Of a stretch of 64,000 bases of DNA, positions 53,523 to 64,000 are shown in pieces. The position numbers and the translations under genes are program-made. Position 1 is the first letter of the stretch. The number at the start of each line of letters is the position of its first letter. Under the pieces are notes generated by a model, which had not been told where the DNA came from, did no database searches, and was given only the letters and a program-made list of their open reading frames with translations. The stretch is taken from NCBI RefSeq assembly GCF_035946055.1, contig NZ_CP108364.1, positions 2,728,001-2,792,000 on the forward strand. The letters are read 5' to 3'. This DNA is from Streptomyces sp. NBC_01341. GTDB lineage: Bacteria; Actinomycetota; Actinomycetes; Streptomycetales; Streptomycetaceae.

Positions 53523-54150
53523 CGAAGGAGAAACCACTTACCGCGCTCGGCGAAGAAGCCCTCCAAGGAGTACGCGGAAGAGTGGCGGGCCAGCCAGCCG
53601 CACCGGCTGTCGACGGCCAAGGCCTCAGCCCAACAGCTGCGTTGCTACGCCTACCCCGTCTGGGAGAAGCGGGCACTCCGCGCGATCAAGCCCGGTGACG
53701 TGCAGAGCTGGATCACCAGCCTGACGACCACCCACAAGCTCGCCGCGAGCACCTCCCGCAGCATCTTCAACACGGTCAACGCCGTCTTCCGGGCGGCGGT
53801 CCGCGACCGCATGATTCCGCACAACCCCTGCACCGACGCGAAGCTACCCTCAGTTCCGAGGAAGAAAGTCGTACCCCTGGCCGTCGAGCAGGTGCGGACG
53901 CTGGCCCAGGAGATACCCCGGCCGCTACAGAGGCCCGGCCCTGCTGCGCGCTTGCACAGGGCTCCGCCCCGGCGAGCTCTTCGCCCTCCGGCTTCGGCAC
54001 GTGGATCTGCTGCACGCGGCCGTCTCGGTCGAGCAGCAGATCCAGCAGACCGCAAAGCACGGCGTGTACGTCTGCCCGCCCAAGGCGGACTCTGCGCGGA
54101 CCACAAAGGCCGCCCAACCCGCTCCACCGCAGGTCAGACGGCCTTTCGCC
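53523..54150 (+). pseudogene. Frameshifted, truncated tyrosine integrase
   Basis: The first frame reads EYAEEWRASQPHRLSTAKAS, VQSWITSLTTTHKLAAST and SIFNTVNAVFRAAVRDRMIP, the N-terminal and core-binding domains of an actinobacterial phage/ICE integrase. At the CCCC run 53916-53919 one extra C shifts the frame; reading on in the next frame gives GRYRGPALLRACTGLRPGEL, the first catalytic-domain motif with its Arg. The C-terminal R...HxxR...Y half is missing and sequence ends against ychF. Confidence 0.85.
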
Positions 54151-54157
54151 GAACGTA

Positions 54158-55246
<1,089 letters not shown>

Positions 55247-55365
55247 TTTGGCGACTTCCTGAAGTGAGGAGAGGGGCTGCTGCGGGCGGGCCGGGGCTGA
55301 CCCGATTCTCCAGTTTACGGGCGGGGCGGGGCACGCCGTCACGGGTGCGGGGGTGGGACGCGGAG

Positions 55366-55441
55366 CCGCGCCCTGCCGGGCACGGGCACGGGCACGGGCG
55401 CGGCAGGGCGCGGGGCCGAACGGTGGTGTTTCGGCCCCGCG
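55366..55441. repeat. Two adjacent GC hairpins with hexamer repeats upstream of ychF
   Basis: Arms CCGCGCCCTGCCG (55366-55378) and its complement (55401-55413) enclose GGCACG hexamers repeated three times. A second 10 bp stem CGGGGCCGAA/TTCGGCCCCG lies at 55411-55441. Located in the divergent ychF/DUF6542 region; possibly a terminator-like insulator or leader structure. Confidence 0.65.
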
Positions 55442-55521
55442 GGATCGAACGCAACGCCAAGGTCGGCCAAAACGCGTGTCCAACGCCCGAAAGGACCCGG
55501 GCCGCGACCTAGGTTGTCGGG

Positions 55522-56130
55522 GTGGAGCAGCACAGGACTCGTACCCCGCAGCGCAGGCAGCCCCCGCAGGTCACCTCCGGCCCGTCCGGCGGCCTCGGTG
55601 AGGCTCCGTCCGGCTACCCGGTGTCGGTGGCGGTGGCCCCGGCGCCCGCTTCCGGGCCCGTTCCCGGTCGTCGTCCCGGTCCCGTCGCGCCCGTGGTGCT
55701 GGCGCTGCGCAGATTCCCGAATCCGCGGCTGACCGGCATCGGCGCCGGGCTCTTCGCGACCCTGGCCATGTTCCTGCTGGCCTGCCTGGACCGGCTGCTC
55801 CTCGGCAGCTCGGAGATCGTGTACGGGGTGCTCTTCCTGCCGGTCAGCGCGCTGACCGCCCTGTGGGTGCGCCCCGCCGACCTGGTGACGGCCCCGATCA
55901 TCGTCCCCATCGCCTTCGCCGTCGGCGTGATCCCGGTCGCCGGGGGCACGGGCGGATTCGGCGGGCAGATCATGGCCGTCGTCACCGCGCTGGCCGTGCA
56001 CGCCGGCTGGCTGTACGGCGGCACGCTCGTCGCGGGACTGATCGCCACCGTGCGGAAGATCCGTCAGATGCGGGAGCGGCAGCGCCACCTGGTCAGGGCC
56101 GACCGGAGCGCACGCCGCCCCCGCGTGTAG
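55522..56130 (+). CDS. DUF6542 membrane protein
   Basis: 202 aa from GTG at 55522. A TAGGTT box lies about 6 nt upstream, suggesting leaderless translation. A disordered Pro/Gly-rich N-terminus of ~60 residues precedes four membrane helices (GIGAGLFATLAMFLLACLD, VYGVLFLPVSALTALWV, APIIVPIAFAVGVIPVAGG, IMAVVTALAVHAGWLYG) and a basic C-terminus (RKIRQMRERQRHLVRADR). Function unknown. Convergent with ppgK, 2 bp apart. Confidence 0.78.
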   Translation: MEQHRTRTPQRRQPPQVTSGPSGGLGEAPSGYPVSVAVAPAPASGPVPGRRPGPVAPVVLALRRFPNPRLTGIGAGLFATLAMFLLACLDRLLLGSSEIVYGVLFLPVSALTALWVRPADLVTAPIIVPIAFAVGVIPVAGGTGGFGGQIMAVVTALAVHAGWLYGGTLVAGLIATVRKIRQMRERQRHLVRADRSARRPRV

Positions 56131-56132
56131 GA

Positions 56133-56870
56133 CTACTTGCCCGCGGCGGCCATCGCGGCGCCGACGATGCCCGCGTTGTTCTGCAGCTGCGCCGGGACGA
56201 GCTCGGCCCGTACGTGCTCGATCAGCGGCAGGAACTTCTCGGCCTTGCGGCTGACCCCGCCGCCGATGATGAAGAGCTCGGGCGAGAACAGCATCTCCAC
56301 GTGGACCAGGTACTTCTGCACCCGGTGCGCCCAGTGGGCCCAGCTGAGGTCCTCGTCCTCCTTGGCCTTCGTGGAGGCGCGCTTCTCGGCGTCGTGGCCG
56401 TGCAGTTCCAGGTGACCGAGCTCGGTGTTGGGCACGAGGTGCCCGTCGGTGAAGACGGCGCTGCCGATGCCCGTGCCGAGGGTCAGCATGATCACCGTGC
56501 CCTTGCGGTCCTTGCCCGCGCCGAAGGTCATCTCGGCGATTCCCGCCGCGTCGGCGTCGTTCAGGATCGTGACGCTCCGGCCGATGCGCTCGGTCAGCAG
56601 CGCCCGGGCGTCCGTGTCGATCCAGCCCTTGTCCACGTTCGCCGCGGTCCTGGTGATTCCGCCCGTGACCACTCCGGGGAACGTGATACCGACCGGCCCC
56701 TGCCAGTCGAAGTGACCTACCACCTCGGCCACGCCGTCGGCGACGCTCTCGGGCGTCGCCGGGTGAGGTGTCAAAACCTTGTGGCGCTCCTGCGCCAGCT
56801 CTCCGCGGTCCAGGTCGACGGGCGCACCCTTGATCCCTGAACCACCGATGTCCACACCGAAGATCTCCAT
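56133..56870 (-). CDS. ppgK: Polyphosphate glucokinase PpgK
   Basis: 245 aa ROK-family kinase that phosphorylates glucose with inorganic polyphosphate (or ATP). Start [20 protein letters not shown] at 56870 matches the family; a GTG three codons upstream is possible. Phosphate and sugar motifs include [33 protein letters not shown] and the ELGHLE metal/sugar region. Cytoplasmic, feeding glycolysis. Confidence 0.95.
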   Translation of the reverse strand: MEIFGVDIGGSGIKGAPVDLDRGELAQERHKVLTPHPATPESVADGVAEVVGHFDWQGPVGITFPGVVTGGITRTAANVDKGWIDTDARALLTERIGRSVTILNDADAAGIAEMTFGAGKDRKGTVIMLTLGTGIGSAVFTDGHLVPNTELGHLELHGHDAEKRASTKAKEDEDLSWAHWAHRVQKYLVHVEMLFSPELFIIGGGVSRKAEKFLPLIEHVRAELVPAQLQNNAGIVGAAMAAAGK

Positions 56871-56950
56871 GGGATCCACGGTACGGGCAGGTTGCGCGGA
56901 TCACGCACCGGAGGGGCGGGACGGGAGCGTGCCCGGTCGTACGGCGCACG

Positions 56951-56988
56951 GGGGGCGTCCGTTCGCCCGGTGGCGGGCGGACGCCCCC
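56951..56988. terminator. Terminator of ispH
   Basis: 11 bp stem GGGGGCGTCCG and complement with an inner short stem, ending 7 bp beyond the ispH stop. Confidence 0.85.
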
Positions 56989-56994
56989 GCGCCG

Positions 56995-58026
56995 TTACTC
57001 GGCGGAGAGTGCGGCCGCCTCGGCGCGCAGGTCGCGCCGGAGCTCCTTGGGCAGCGAGAAGGTGATCGACTCGTCGGCGGTCTTCACCGTCTCGACGTCG
57101 GCGTAACCCCGCTCGCCCAGCCACTCCAGCACACCGTCGACCAGGACGTCGGGCACCGAGGCACCCGAGGTGAGACCGACCGTGGTGACGCCCTCCAGCC
57201 ATGCCTCGTCGATCTCGGAGGCGAAGTCCACCAGGTGGGCGGCCGGCGCACCGGCGTCCAGGGCTACCTCGACCATGCGGATCGAGTTGGAGGAGTTCTT
57301 CGAGCCGACGACGATGACCAGATCGGCGTCCTCCGCCAGCTTCTTCACCGCGACCTGGCGGTTCTGCGTGGCGTAGCAGATGTCGTCGCTCGGCGGGGAG
57401 AGGAGGTTCGGGAACTTGTTCTTGAGGGCGCCGACCGTCTCCATCGTCTCGTCGACGGAGAGGGTGGTCTGGGACAGCCAGACGACCTTCGACTCGTCGC
57501 GGACCTCGACGTTGGCCACGTCCTCGGGTCCGTCGACCAGGGTGATGTGGTCAGGGGCCTCGCCGCTCGTGCCGATGACCTCCTCGTGGCCCTCGTGGCC
57601 GATCAGGAGGATGTCGTAGTCCTCCTTGGCGTAGCGCACGGCTTCCTTGTGGACCTTGGTCACCAGGGGGCACGTCGCGTCGATCGTGGCGAGCCTGCGC
57701 TCGGCTGCCTCCGCGTGGACCGTGGGGGCGACGCCGTGCGCGGAGAACATCACGATGGAGCCCTCGGGCACCTCCGCGGTCACGTCGACGAAGATCGCGC
57801 CCTTCTTCTCGAGGGTTTGCACGACGTACTTGTTGTGCACGATCTCGTGGCGGACGTAGATCGGGGCCCCGTACTGCTCCAGGGCCTTCTCCACGGCGAT
57901 CACGGCACGGTCCACGCCCGCGCAGTAACCGCGGGGCGCGGCGAGCAGGACACGGCGGCTGTCACTGCGGCGCGGAGCGCCTGCGCTCGGGGCGGTGGCG
58001 GGCGACGGGCTGGGCGTTGCAGTCAT
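56995..58026 (-). CDS. ispH: 4-hydroxy-3-methylbut-2-enyl diphosphate reductase IspH
   Basis: 343 aa [4Fe-4S] enzyme performing the last step of the MEP isoprenoid pathway, giving IPP and DMAPP. The three cluster cysteines lie in [22 protein letters not shown] and [18 protein letters not shown]-type (MFSAHGVAP) and GSKNSSNS substrate motifs are present. ATG at 58026 chosen; one three codons upstream is possible. The N-terminus has a short Ser/Ala/Pro-rich extension before [14 protein letters not shown]. Confidence 0.96.
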   Translation of the reverse strand: MTATPSPSPATAPSAGAPRRSDSRRVLLAAPRGYCAGVDRAVIAVEKALEQYGAPIYVRHEIVHNKYVVQTLEKKGAIFVDVTAEVPEGSIVMFSAHGVAPTVHAEAAERRLATIDATCPLVTKVHKEAVRYAKEDYDILLIGHEGHEEVIGTSGEAPDHITLVDGPEDVANVEVRDESKVVWLSQTTLSVDETMETVGALKNKFPNLLSPPSDDICYATQNRQVAVKKLAEDADLVIVVGSKNSSNSIRMVEVALDAGAPAAHLVDFASEIDEAWLEGVTTVGLTSGASVPDVLVDGVLEWLGERGYADVETVKTADESITFSLPKELRRDLRAEAAALSAE

Positions 58027-58113
58027 GCGTCCCATCGTAAGGCCGTGTCGGAGAGGCGCCGGTTCGGCGGGGTCGGGAGACTGATGCGTACGCAATCCAG
58101 CGACGGAGGCCAC

Positions 58114-59463
58114 ATGGCGGGCAGCGGCAGCAGCACGGACGACGGACGGCTGCGGCGCACACTCGGGTTCCGGGACCTGGTGGTCTACGGGCTGCTGTTC
58201 ATCGCCCCCATGGCCCCGGTGGGCGTGTTCGGCACCCTGGACGCCAAGTCCGACGGTGCCGTGGCGCTGGTCTATCTCGTGGCGACGGTCGTGATGGCCT
58301 TCACCGCTTTCAGCTACGCCCAGATGGTCCACGTCGCCCCGCTCGCCGGTTCGGTCTTCGCGTACGCCCGCAAAGGCCTCGGGGAGGGGCCGGGGTTCAT
58401 CGCCGGCTGGATGGCGATGCTCGACTACCTGCTCATCCCCGCGGTCGCCTACCTCTTCTCCGGGATCGCGATGAACGCGCTGGTGCCGGAGGTGTCGCGG
58501 TGGGTGTGGACGGCGATCGCGGTGGTCGTGACGACCCTGCTCAACCTCTGGGGGGTACGGGCGGCGGCGCGGGTGGGCTTCGCGGTGCTCGCCATGGAGA
58601 TCGTGGTGCTGCTGGTCTTCGTGGTGTCGGCCGTGGTCGTGCTGGTCAGGGACGGGGCGCAGCGCGGCTGGCTGAGTCCGCTCAGCGGGGACACGGGCTT
58701 CTCGGCGACGGCCGTGCTGGGGGCGGTGTCGGTCGCGGTGCTGTCGTACCTGGGCTTCGACGCGATCGCGTCGTTCGCCGAGGAGGTGACGGGCGGGTCG
58801 GCCAAGGTGGCGCGGGCGGTGCTGTTCTGTCTGGTGCTGGCCGGGGTGCTGTTCATCGTCCAGACGTATCTCGCCGGGCTGCTGGAACCCGTCTCGTCCG
58901 CGGAGCTCGCGGCTGATCCGGTGAAGCAGGGGTCGGCCTTCTACGACACGGTGGACGCCTCCGTCGGCACCTGGCTGCACGATCTCGTCGCCGTGAGCAA
59001 GGCGATCGGCGCGGCTTTCGCGGCTCTGGCTGGACAGGCGGCGGCCGGGCGGCTGCTGTTCGCGATGGCCCGGGAACGGCGCCTGCCCTCGGTGCTCTCC
59101 CAGGTGGACTCCAGGTCCGGGGTACCGCGCTTGGCGATCACGTGTGCCGCGGTGGTGACCCTGGTGGCGGCGGTGTGGGCGGCCCGGCGCGACGACGGGC
59201 TCGACCATCTGGTGTCGGTGGTGGACGTGGGCGCCCTCACGGCGTTCGTGCTGCTGCACGCCTCGGTGGTGGGCTGGTTCGTCGTACGCCGCATGGAGGG
59301 CCCGCCGAGCTGGTGGCGCCATGTGCTGATGCCGGTGGTCGGGGCGGTCGTTCTCGTCGTCGTGATCCTTGAGGCGACGACGAGTGCGCAGCTGGTGGGG
59401 CTGTGCTGGCTCGGGATCGGGCTCGTGGTGCTCGCGGTGCAGTGGGGGCGGCGGGGCGCCTGA
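58114..59463 (+). CDS. APC-family amino acid permease
   Basis: 449 aa from ATG at 58114 with GGAGG 5 nt upstream. About 12 helices. The APC signature [23 protein letters not shown] lies in the first helices (shown in part: [12 protein letters not shown]), followed by [15 protein letters not shown] and [15 protein letters not shown], typical of amino acid-polyamine-organocation carriers. The substrate cannot be named. Divergent from ispH with 87 bp between. Confidence 0.9.
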   Translation: MAGSGSSTDDGRLRRTLGFRDLVVYGLLFIAPMAPVGVFGTLDAKSDGAVALVYLVATVVMAFTAFSYAQMVHVAPLAGSVFAYARKGLGEGPGFIAGWMAMLDYLLIPAVAYLFSGIAMNALVPEVSRWVWTAIAVVVTTLLNLWGVRAAARVGFAVLAMEIVVLLVFVVSAVVVLVRDGAQRGWLSPLSGDTGFSATAVLGAVSVAVLSYLGFDAIASFAEEVTGGSAKVARAVLFCLVLAGVLFIVQTYLAGLLEPVSSAELAADPVKQGSAFYDTVDASVGTWLHDLVAVSKAIGAAFAALAGQAAAGRLLFAMARERRLPSVLSQVDSRSGVPRLAITCAAVVTLVAAVWAARRDDGLDHLVSVVDVGALTAFVLLHASVVGWFVVRRMEGPPSWWRHVLMPVVGAVVLVVVILEATTSAQLVGLCWLGIGLVVLAVQWGRRGA

Positions 59464-59493
59464 TTGTCGGTACCGGCCGATACGCTCGCCCGT

Positions 59494-60705
59494 ATGGCTC
59501 TCACTACGTCCCCGGAAGCCCCGCTGCCCGTAGGCGACGTGTCGCGGCTGATCGGCGGGTGGATCGACCGGCTCGGCGCCGTCTGGGTCGAGGGGCAGAT
59601 CACCCAGCTGTCGCGCCGGCCGGGCGCCGGGGTGGTGTTCCTGACGCTGCGCGATCCGTCGCACGACATCTCGGTGAGCGTGACCTGCTTCCGGCAGGTC
59701 TTCGACCGGATCGCCGACGTGGTGACCGAGGGCGCGCGGGTCGTCGTCCTGGCGAAGCCGGAGTGGTACGCCCCCCGGGGTCAGCTGTCCCTGCGGGCCA
59801 CGGAGATACGGCCGGTAGGCATCGGTGAGCTGCTGGTGCGGCTGGAGCAGTTGAAGAAGTCCCTGGCGGCCGAGGGTCTGTTCGCCCTGGACCGCAAGAA
59901 GCCGCTGCCCTTCCTGCCGCAGTTGGTCGGCCTGGTCTGCGGGCGGGCGTCGGCGGCGGAGCGCGATGTGCTGGAGAACGCCAGGCGGCGCTGGCCGGCC
60001 GTGCGCTTCGAGGTGCGCAACACGGCGGTGCAGGGGGTGCACGCGGTGAATCAGGTGGTCCAGGCGGTCAAGGAGCTGGACGGCATGCCGGACGTCGACG
60101 TGATCGTGGTCGCCCGTGGCGGCGGCAGCGTGGAGGACCTCCTGCCGTTCTCCGACGAGGAGCTGATCCGGACGGTGGCCGCGTGCCGTACACCGGTGGT
60201 CTCCGCGATCGGACACGAACCGGACTCGCCGCTGCTCGACCTGGTCGCCGACCTGCGCGCGTCGACGCCGACGGACGCGGCGAAGAAGGTCGTGCCGGAC
60301 GTGGGCGAGGAGCTGGACCGTGTGCAGCAGTTGCGGGACCGGGGCCTGCGGACGGTGCGGGGGCTGATCGAGCGGGAGGAGCGGGGGCTGGCGCACGCGC
60401 TGGGCCGGTCCTCGATGGAGCGTCCGCACCGCATGGTGGACGAGCGGGCCTCCGAGATCGATGCCCTGGTGGGGCGCGGCCGCCGGGTGCTGGGGCATCT
60501 GCTGGACCGCGCCGACTCGGAGCTCGCGCACACCCGGGCCCGGGTGGTCGCGCTGTCGCCGGCGGCGACCCTGGAGCGGGGGTACGCGGTGCTGCAGCGG
60601 CCGGACGGCCATGTGGTGCGCTCCCCCGCCGATGCCGGGGCGCCGGACGACGAGCTGCGGGCGCGGGTGTCCGAGGGCGAGTTCACGGTACGGGTGGCGG
60701 AATGA
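59494..60705 (+). CDS. xseA: Exodeoxyribonuclease VII large subunit XseA
   Basis: 403 aa. The N-terminal OB-fold ([23 protein letters not shown]) binds ssDNA. The catalytic core has [20 protein letters not shown] and [22 protein letters not shown]. The C-terminal coiled coil ends with [20 protein letters not shown] box lies 7 nt before ATG at 59494, so the transcript may be leaderless. Works with XseB 40 bp downstream to degrade ssDNA. Confidence 0.95.
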   Translation: MALTTSPEAPLPVGDVSRLIGGWIDRLGAVWVEGQITQLSRRPGAGVVFLTLRDPSHDISVSVTCFRQVFDRIADVVTEGARVVVLAKPEWYAPRGQLSLRATEIRPVGIGELLVRLEQLKKSLAAEGLFALDRKKPLPFLPQLVGLVCGRASAAERDVLENARRRWPAVRFEVRNTAVQGVHAVNQVVQAVKELDGMPDVDVIVVARGGGSVEDLLPFSDEELIRTVAACRTPVVSAIGHEPDSPLLDLVADLRASTPTDAAKKVVPDVGEELDRVQQLRDRGLRTVRGLIEREERGLAHALGRSSMERPHRMVDERASEIDALVGRGRRVLGHLLDRADSELAHTRARVVALSPAATLERGYAVLQRPDGHVVRSPADAGAPDDELRARVSEGEFTVRVAE

Positions 60706-60745
60706 GGGGCCGGGATCGCCGGACCCCGCGCATAGGGTGGTCGGT

Positions 60746-61000
60746 ATGACGGACGACGGGACGACGGTGGCTGCCGCGACGGGCACGCTCGGCTACGAGC
60801 AGGCGCGGGACGAGCTGATCGAGGTCGTACGCCGCCTGGAGGCGGGCGGCACGACGCTGGAGGAGTCGCTGGCCCTGTGGGAGCGGGGCGAGGAGCTGGC
60901 GAAGGTGTGCCGGCGCTGGCTGGAAGGCGCTCGGGCCCGGCTGGACGCGGCGCTGGCCTCCCCGGAGGAGTCCGGGGAGGGCGGCGACGGCGCGGCCTGA
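60746..61000 (+). CDS. xseB: Exodeoxyribonuclease VII small subunit XseB
   Basis: 84 aa helical-hairpin protein. [37 protein letters not shown] is the family core (given here as [14 protein letters not shown] and [13 protein letters not shown]), binding the coiled coil of XseA. A short acidic tail follows. Operon with xseA. Confidence 0.95.
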   Translation: MTDDGTTVAAATGTLGYEQARDELIEVVRRLEAGGTTLEESLALWERGEELAKVCRRWLEGARARLDAALASPEESGEGGDGAA

Positions 61001-61105
61001 GCGGGCCGCCGACGCACGCACGGGCCGAGGAGTCCGCCGCCGCGCGGGTCCGGGCGCTCTCCGCGTCGCGGACGGCACGTCGCCCCCGGCGTGCGGGACG
61101 GCAGG

Positions 61106-61136
61106 AATCCCCGTAGCGCCGGGCGCTGCGGGGATT
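61106..61136. terminator. Convergent terminator xseB/DUF4245
   Basis: Stem AATCCCCG-T-AGCGCC pairing with GGCGCT-G-CGGGGATT, one G-U pair, minimal loop. Confidence 0.82.
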
Positions 61137-61155
61137 GCGCGTGCGGCGTCCGTCG

Positions 61156-61698
61156 TCAGGAGGCCTCGGTGGCGCCGGGGCCGGCGGCCCGCAGCGCGGT
61201 GGCCATCTCGGCGAGGCGGTCCGCCGGGGCCGAGCCCGTGACCACGGTGGTGACACCGTCGGCGTGCAGCACGAGCGCGTCGTACTTGGAGCCCTCCCAG
61301 ACCTGCCACGCCTTGCCGGCGACCTCGCGCGTGCGCCCGGTGTCCCGGGCGTCCTGGCTGACCTCGGGAACGTACTTGCGGGCGGGGCTCGTGGACTGCT
61401 CGACGGCGACGTACTTCTTGTCGGGGTCGAGGAAGCCGAGGTGCCAGCCGGAGCCGTTCTGCCCCTGGTAGGACACCGAGGTCGGCTTCCAGCCCTTGGC
61501 CAGTCCGTCGGGTGCCACCACGGGGTACGGCGCGGCGCGTCGGGCCGTCGCCAGCTCGACGCGGTAGTCGACCGCCTTGACCGGATCGGCCTTGTCGTCA
61601 TGCGGAATGAAGATGTAGACGACCCCCGCCACTGCGGTGATCACGAGCATCGACAGGAACATGTCCCGGACGGTCTGCTTGCCTCGCTTGCTTGCCAC
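61156..61698 (-). CDS. DUF4245 membrane-anchored protein
   Basis: 180 aa from GTG at 61698. A basic N-terminus (ASKRGKQTVRDMFLSM) leads into one membrane helix (LVITAVAGVVYIFI), then an extracytoplasmic domain with GWKPTSVSYQGQNGSGWHLGF and GKAWQVWEGSKYDALVL, matching the actinobacterial DUF4245 family. Function unknown. Divergent from glpX, the order seen in many actinomycetes. Confidence 0.85.
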   Translation of the reverse strand: MASKRGKQTVRDMFLSMLVITAVAGVVYIFIPHDDKADPVKAVDYRVELATARRAAPYPVVAPDGLAKGWKPTSVSYQGQNGSGWHLGFLDPDKKYVAVEQSTSPARKYVPEVSQDARDTGRTREVAGKAWQVWEGSKYDALVLHADGVTTVVTGSAPADRLAEMATALRAAGPGATEAS

Positions 61699-61864
61699 GG
61701 ACTCAATGGTGGCATGCGCCTCCGGACGGCCCGCGAGGGGGCGTCCCCATGTCCGGTCAGGGGCATCCGCTCATTCGTGACCCGCCCTGCTCATTTTATC
61801 GACCTACCGATAGAGTCACAGCACCCTCTTTTCCGGTCGTCGTCGTACAGAAAGGTGCGCTCCG

Positions 61865-62896
61865 ATGTCCGAGCATCATCTGCCGTCCCAGCTCGAGGTC
61901 TCCCCGGAGGCCCCCGACCGCAACCTGGCCCTGGAGCTGGTCCGGGTCACCGAGGCCGCTGCCATGGCCGCCGGGCGCTGGGTCGGCCGCGGCGACAAGA
62001 TCGGCGCCGACGGTGCCGCGGTGAAAGCCATGCGCACGCTCGTCTCCACGGTGTCGATGAACGGCATCGTCGTCATCGGCGAGGGCGAGAAGGACGAAGC
62101 GCCCATGCTGTTCAACGGCGAGCGCGTCGGCGACGGCACCGGGGCCGAGGTCGACATCGCCGTCGACCCCATCGACGGCACCACGCTCAACGCCAAGGGC
62201 ATGCCCAACGCCATCGCGGTGCTGGCAGCCGCCGACCGGGGCGCGATGTTCGACCCCTCCGCCGTCTTCTACATGGACAAGCTGGTCACCGGTCCCGAGG
62301 CGGCCGACTTCGTCGACATCAACGCCCCCGTGTCCGTGAACATCCGGCGCGTCGCGAAGGCCAAGAACTCGACCCCCGAGGACGTCACGGTCGTCATCCT
62401 GGACCGTCCCCGGCACGAGAACATGGTGCGGGAGATCCGGGAGACGGGCGCCCGGATCAAGTTCATCTCCGACGGCGACGTCGCCGGGTCGATCATGGCC
62501 GCCCGCGAGGGTACCGGTGTCGACCTGCTCATGGGGATCGGCGGGACCCCGGAGGGCATCATCTCGGCGTGCGCCATAAAGTGCCTGGGCGGTGTCATCC
62601 AGGGCAAGCTCTGGCCCAAGGACGAGGCGGAGCGTCAGCGCGCTCTCGACGCGGGTCACGACCTCGACCGCGTGCTGTCGACGGACGACCTCGTCAGCGG
62701 GGACAACGTCTTCTTCGTCGCCACCGGGATCACGGACGGTGAACTGCTGCGCGGTGTGCGGTACCGCGCGGAGACGGCCACCACCGACTCCCTCGTGATG
62801 CGCTCCAAGTCCGGCACGATCCGCCGGATCGACTCGACGCACCGGCTGTCGAAACTGCGCGCCTACAGCGCGATCGACTTCGACCGCGCCAAGTAG
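61865..62896 (+). CDS. glpX: Class II fructose-1,6-bisphosphatase GlpX
   Basis: 343 aa gluconeogenic enzyme that hydrolyses fructose 1,6-bisphosphate. Family motifs are intact: [14 protein letters not shown] (metal), [33 protein letters not shown] and [25 protein letters not shown] or ATG at 61865, with AAAGG upstream. A strong terminator follows. This is the only FBPase type in most actinobacteria. Confidence 0.96.
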   Translation: MSEHHLPSQLEVSPEAPDRNLALELVRVTEAAAMAAGRWVGRGDKIGADGAAVKAMRTLVSTVSMNGIVVIGEGEKDEAPMLFNGERVGDGTGAEVDIAVDPIDGTTLNAKGMPNAIAVLAAADRGAMFDPSAVFYMDKLVTGPEAADFVDINAPVSVNIRRVAKAKNSTPEDVTVVILDRPRHENMVREIRETGARIKFISDGDVAGSIMAAREGTGVDLLMGIGGTPEGIISACAIKCLGGVIQGKLWPKDEAERQRALDAGHDLDRVLSTDDLVSGDNVFFVATGITDGELLRGVRYRAETATTDSLVMRSKSGTIRRIDSTHRLSKLRAYSAIDFDRAK

Positions 62897-62908
62897 GCCG
62901 TGTCGTGC

Positions 62909-62945
62909 GGATGGTGGGGACCGGCCGGGCCGGTCCCCACCATCC
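62909..62945. terminator. glpX terminator
   Basis: Perfect 16 bp stem GGATGGTGGGGACCGG and complement, 5 nt loop, between the convergent glpX and WhiB-like genes. Confidence 0.92.
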
Positions 62946-62958
62946 GTGCACGCGGGCC

Positions 62959-63330
62959 TCAGCCCGCTGCGGCTATGCGCTCGCCCGGGGCGGCGGCCTT
63001 GAGCTCGATGTCCCGTCTGCGACGCCGGGCCAGCGCCACCCGGCGCTCGGCGGCGGTGAGTCCGCCCCACACCCCGTAGGGCTCGGGCTGGACGAGTGCG
63101 TGCTCCCGGCACTCGACCATGACCGGGCATCTCGCACAGACCTGCTTCGCCGCTTCCTCGCGGGAGAGCCGGGCGGCTGTCGGCTCCTTGGACGGGGCGA
63201 AGAACAGCCCTGCCTCGTCCCGGCGGCACACCGCCTCCGAGTGCCAGGGCCCCGCCTCGTCCTCCCGTGCGGGGGTGCGCCGGGCGGGCACGGCGGCGAC
63301 CTGCAGGGGCTGATGCGGCAAATGCAGCAC
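62959..63330 (-). CDS. WhiB-family Fe-S regulator
   Basis: 123 aa from GTG at 63330 (AGGAGTGG 6 nt upstream). Four cluster cysteines C35, C65, C68 and C74 are in VCRRDE and VCARCPVMVEC. The turn GVWGG at ~86-90 and a basic tail (ERRVALARRRRRDIEL) for DNA contact follow. The position beside glpX matches, from memory, S. coelicolor wblI. WhiB-like proteins bind [4Fe-4S] and act with sigma factors in development or redox response. Confidence 0.9.
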   Translation of the reverse strand: MLHLPHQPLQVAAVPARRTPAREDEAGPWHSEAVCRRDEAGLFFAPSKEPTAARLSREEAAKQVCARCPVMVECREHALVQPEPYGVWGGLTAAERRVALARRRRRDIELKAAAPGERIAAAG

Positions 63331-63492
63331 GGTCCACTCCTGACGACGGCTTGGGCTTCGTGAGCGAGAGGCGATGCAGCACTCCCTACCCGCTGTACGC
63401 ACCCCTATGCACTGAGTGGTTCCCACTTGGACCGCCACCGGAACGCCTCGTCACGGCATGGCCGGAATTGGCGCCGGCCCGGCGGGCCGGCG

Positions 63493-64000
63493 TCAGTGGC
63501 CCAGATGTTTGCGCAGCTGCCGGTGGAGGTTGGTGATGAGCTTTCCGCGCTTGGGCTTCGCCTCGACGCTCCCGAACACGGAATAGCCGTTCACCACGAC
63601 CACAGGTGCTTCGGGGTCGGCGGATTCCAGTGTGTCGACCTCGAAATTGCCGAAGATGCCCGTCCCGCTGCCGCGCAGAGAGATGTTCTCCGGCACCTTG
63701 ATATCGACGCTCCCGAAGATGGACGTCGCATTGATGACGGTCAGACGCTGGCCGAAAAGCGCCTCGGTGAGGTCTATTTCGACGCTTCCGAAGAGGGAGA
63801 AGGCGTTCGTGCGGCCGCCCACACGCCAACGGCCCCTGCGGGTGGAGCTGCTGAAGACCGCCACCAGGTTCTCGGCGGTCCCGGCTGCCGCCTCGGGGCC
63901 GTAGCCGTACGGCGAGGCATGGAGGCGGCTCGTCCCGCCCTGTGCGGGGAGATCCCGCACCAGGGGCTCGAGTTCACCGACGGTCTTGGCCCGGTAGACG
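63493..64000 (-). CDS. DUF1707/LiaF-like protein (partial)
   Basis: C-terminal ~168 residues of a gene running off the window edge. The visible start VYRAKTVGELEPLVRDLP is the end of a DUF1707 (SHOCT-like) domain. The rest is a LiaF-like right-handed repeat region: SLFGSVEIDLTEA, TSIFGSVDIKVPENISL, TGIFGNFEVDT, YSVFGSVEAKPKRG. Such proteins are linked to cell-envelope stress sensing. Confidence 0.85.
   Translation of the reverse strand, partial: VYRAKTVGELEPLVRDLPAQGGTSRLHASPYGYGPEAAAGTAENLVAVFSSSTRRGRWRVGGRTNAFSLFGSVEIDLTEALFGQRLTVINATSIFGSVDIKVPENISLRGSGTGIFGNFEVDTLESADPEAPVVVVNGYSVFGSVEAKPKRGKLITNLHRQLRKHLGH

Noticed and set aside
53910..53930. Programmed frameshift in the integrase
   Set aside because: No slippery heptamer or downstream structure, and the catalytic C-terminus is missing anyway; simple decay is the better explanation.

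Overview
The window is high-GC actinobacterial chromosome, almost certainly Streptomyces. The signs are extreme third-position GC, many GTG and some TTG starts, mycothiol deacetylase MshB, a 7Fe ferredoxin, a WhiB-like protein, PAS/GAF/SpoIIE phosphatases, polyphosphate glucokinase, and two tandem oligopeptide ABC operons of the kind found at the bldK locus. From memory, the right-hand order (WhiB, glpX, xseB, xseA, permease, ispH, ppgK, ychF) matches the S. coelicolor SCO5046-SCO5061 core. Both ends are cut inside genes.

1-15 kb is housekeeping. It holds lysine biosynthesis (dapE, dapC), fdxA, a GNAT acetyltransferase, a SirB1-type transglutaminase-like protein, a TatA-like protein, a VOC protein, a large PG_binding_4 membrane protein, DUF6113 overlapping mshB, an S9 dipeptidyl-peptidase-like enzyme, and a membrane protein with a Gly/Tyr/Pro repeat tail.

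15-27.2 kb has two complete oppABCDF-type operons on the minus strand. Each has binding protein, two permeases and two ATPases, a hairpin after the binding-protein gene and an inverted repeat with CATTGA/TCAATG half-sites upstream. typA follows, then an orphan peptide-binding lipoprotein, an isochorismatase-like hydrolase, a MarR regulator, a TPM-domain/PspA envelope-stress pair, a PAS-PAS-GAF-SpoIIE-HATPase protein with a neighbouring stand-alone HATPase protein, a Nudix hydrolase and a small SPOR-like protein.

41-47 kb has an NCS1 permease with a Cys-rich tail, a GntR/UTRA regulator, a GH18 chitinase behind a DasR-type element, a threonine-synthase-like enzyme and a cupin.

47-54.2 kb is the accessory part. 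A three-gene cassette comes first: a large leaderless-looking DUF1906/peptidoglycan-binding protein, a membrane protein, and a Tat-exported M15-like protein lacking expected metal ligands. Then comes a small degraded island with a VapBC-like pair, an IS transposase tail, DUF2716, an unknown protein, and a frameshifted, truncated tyrosine integrase that stops against ychF.

54.2-64 kb returns to core genes: ychF, DUF6542, ppgK, ispH, an APC permease, xseA, xseB, DUF4245, glpX, a WhiB-like gene and a partial DUF1707/LiaF-like gene. No rRNA, tRNA or CRISPR array was recognised.
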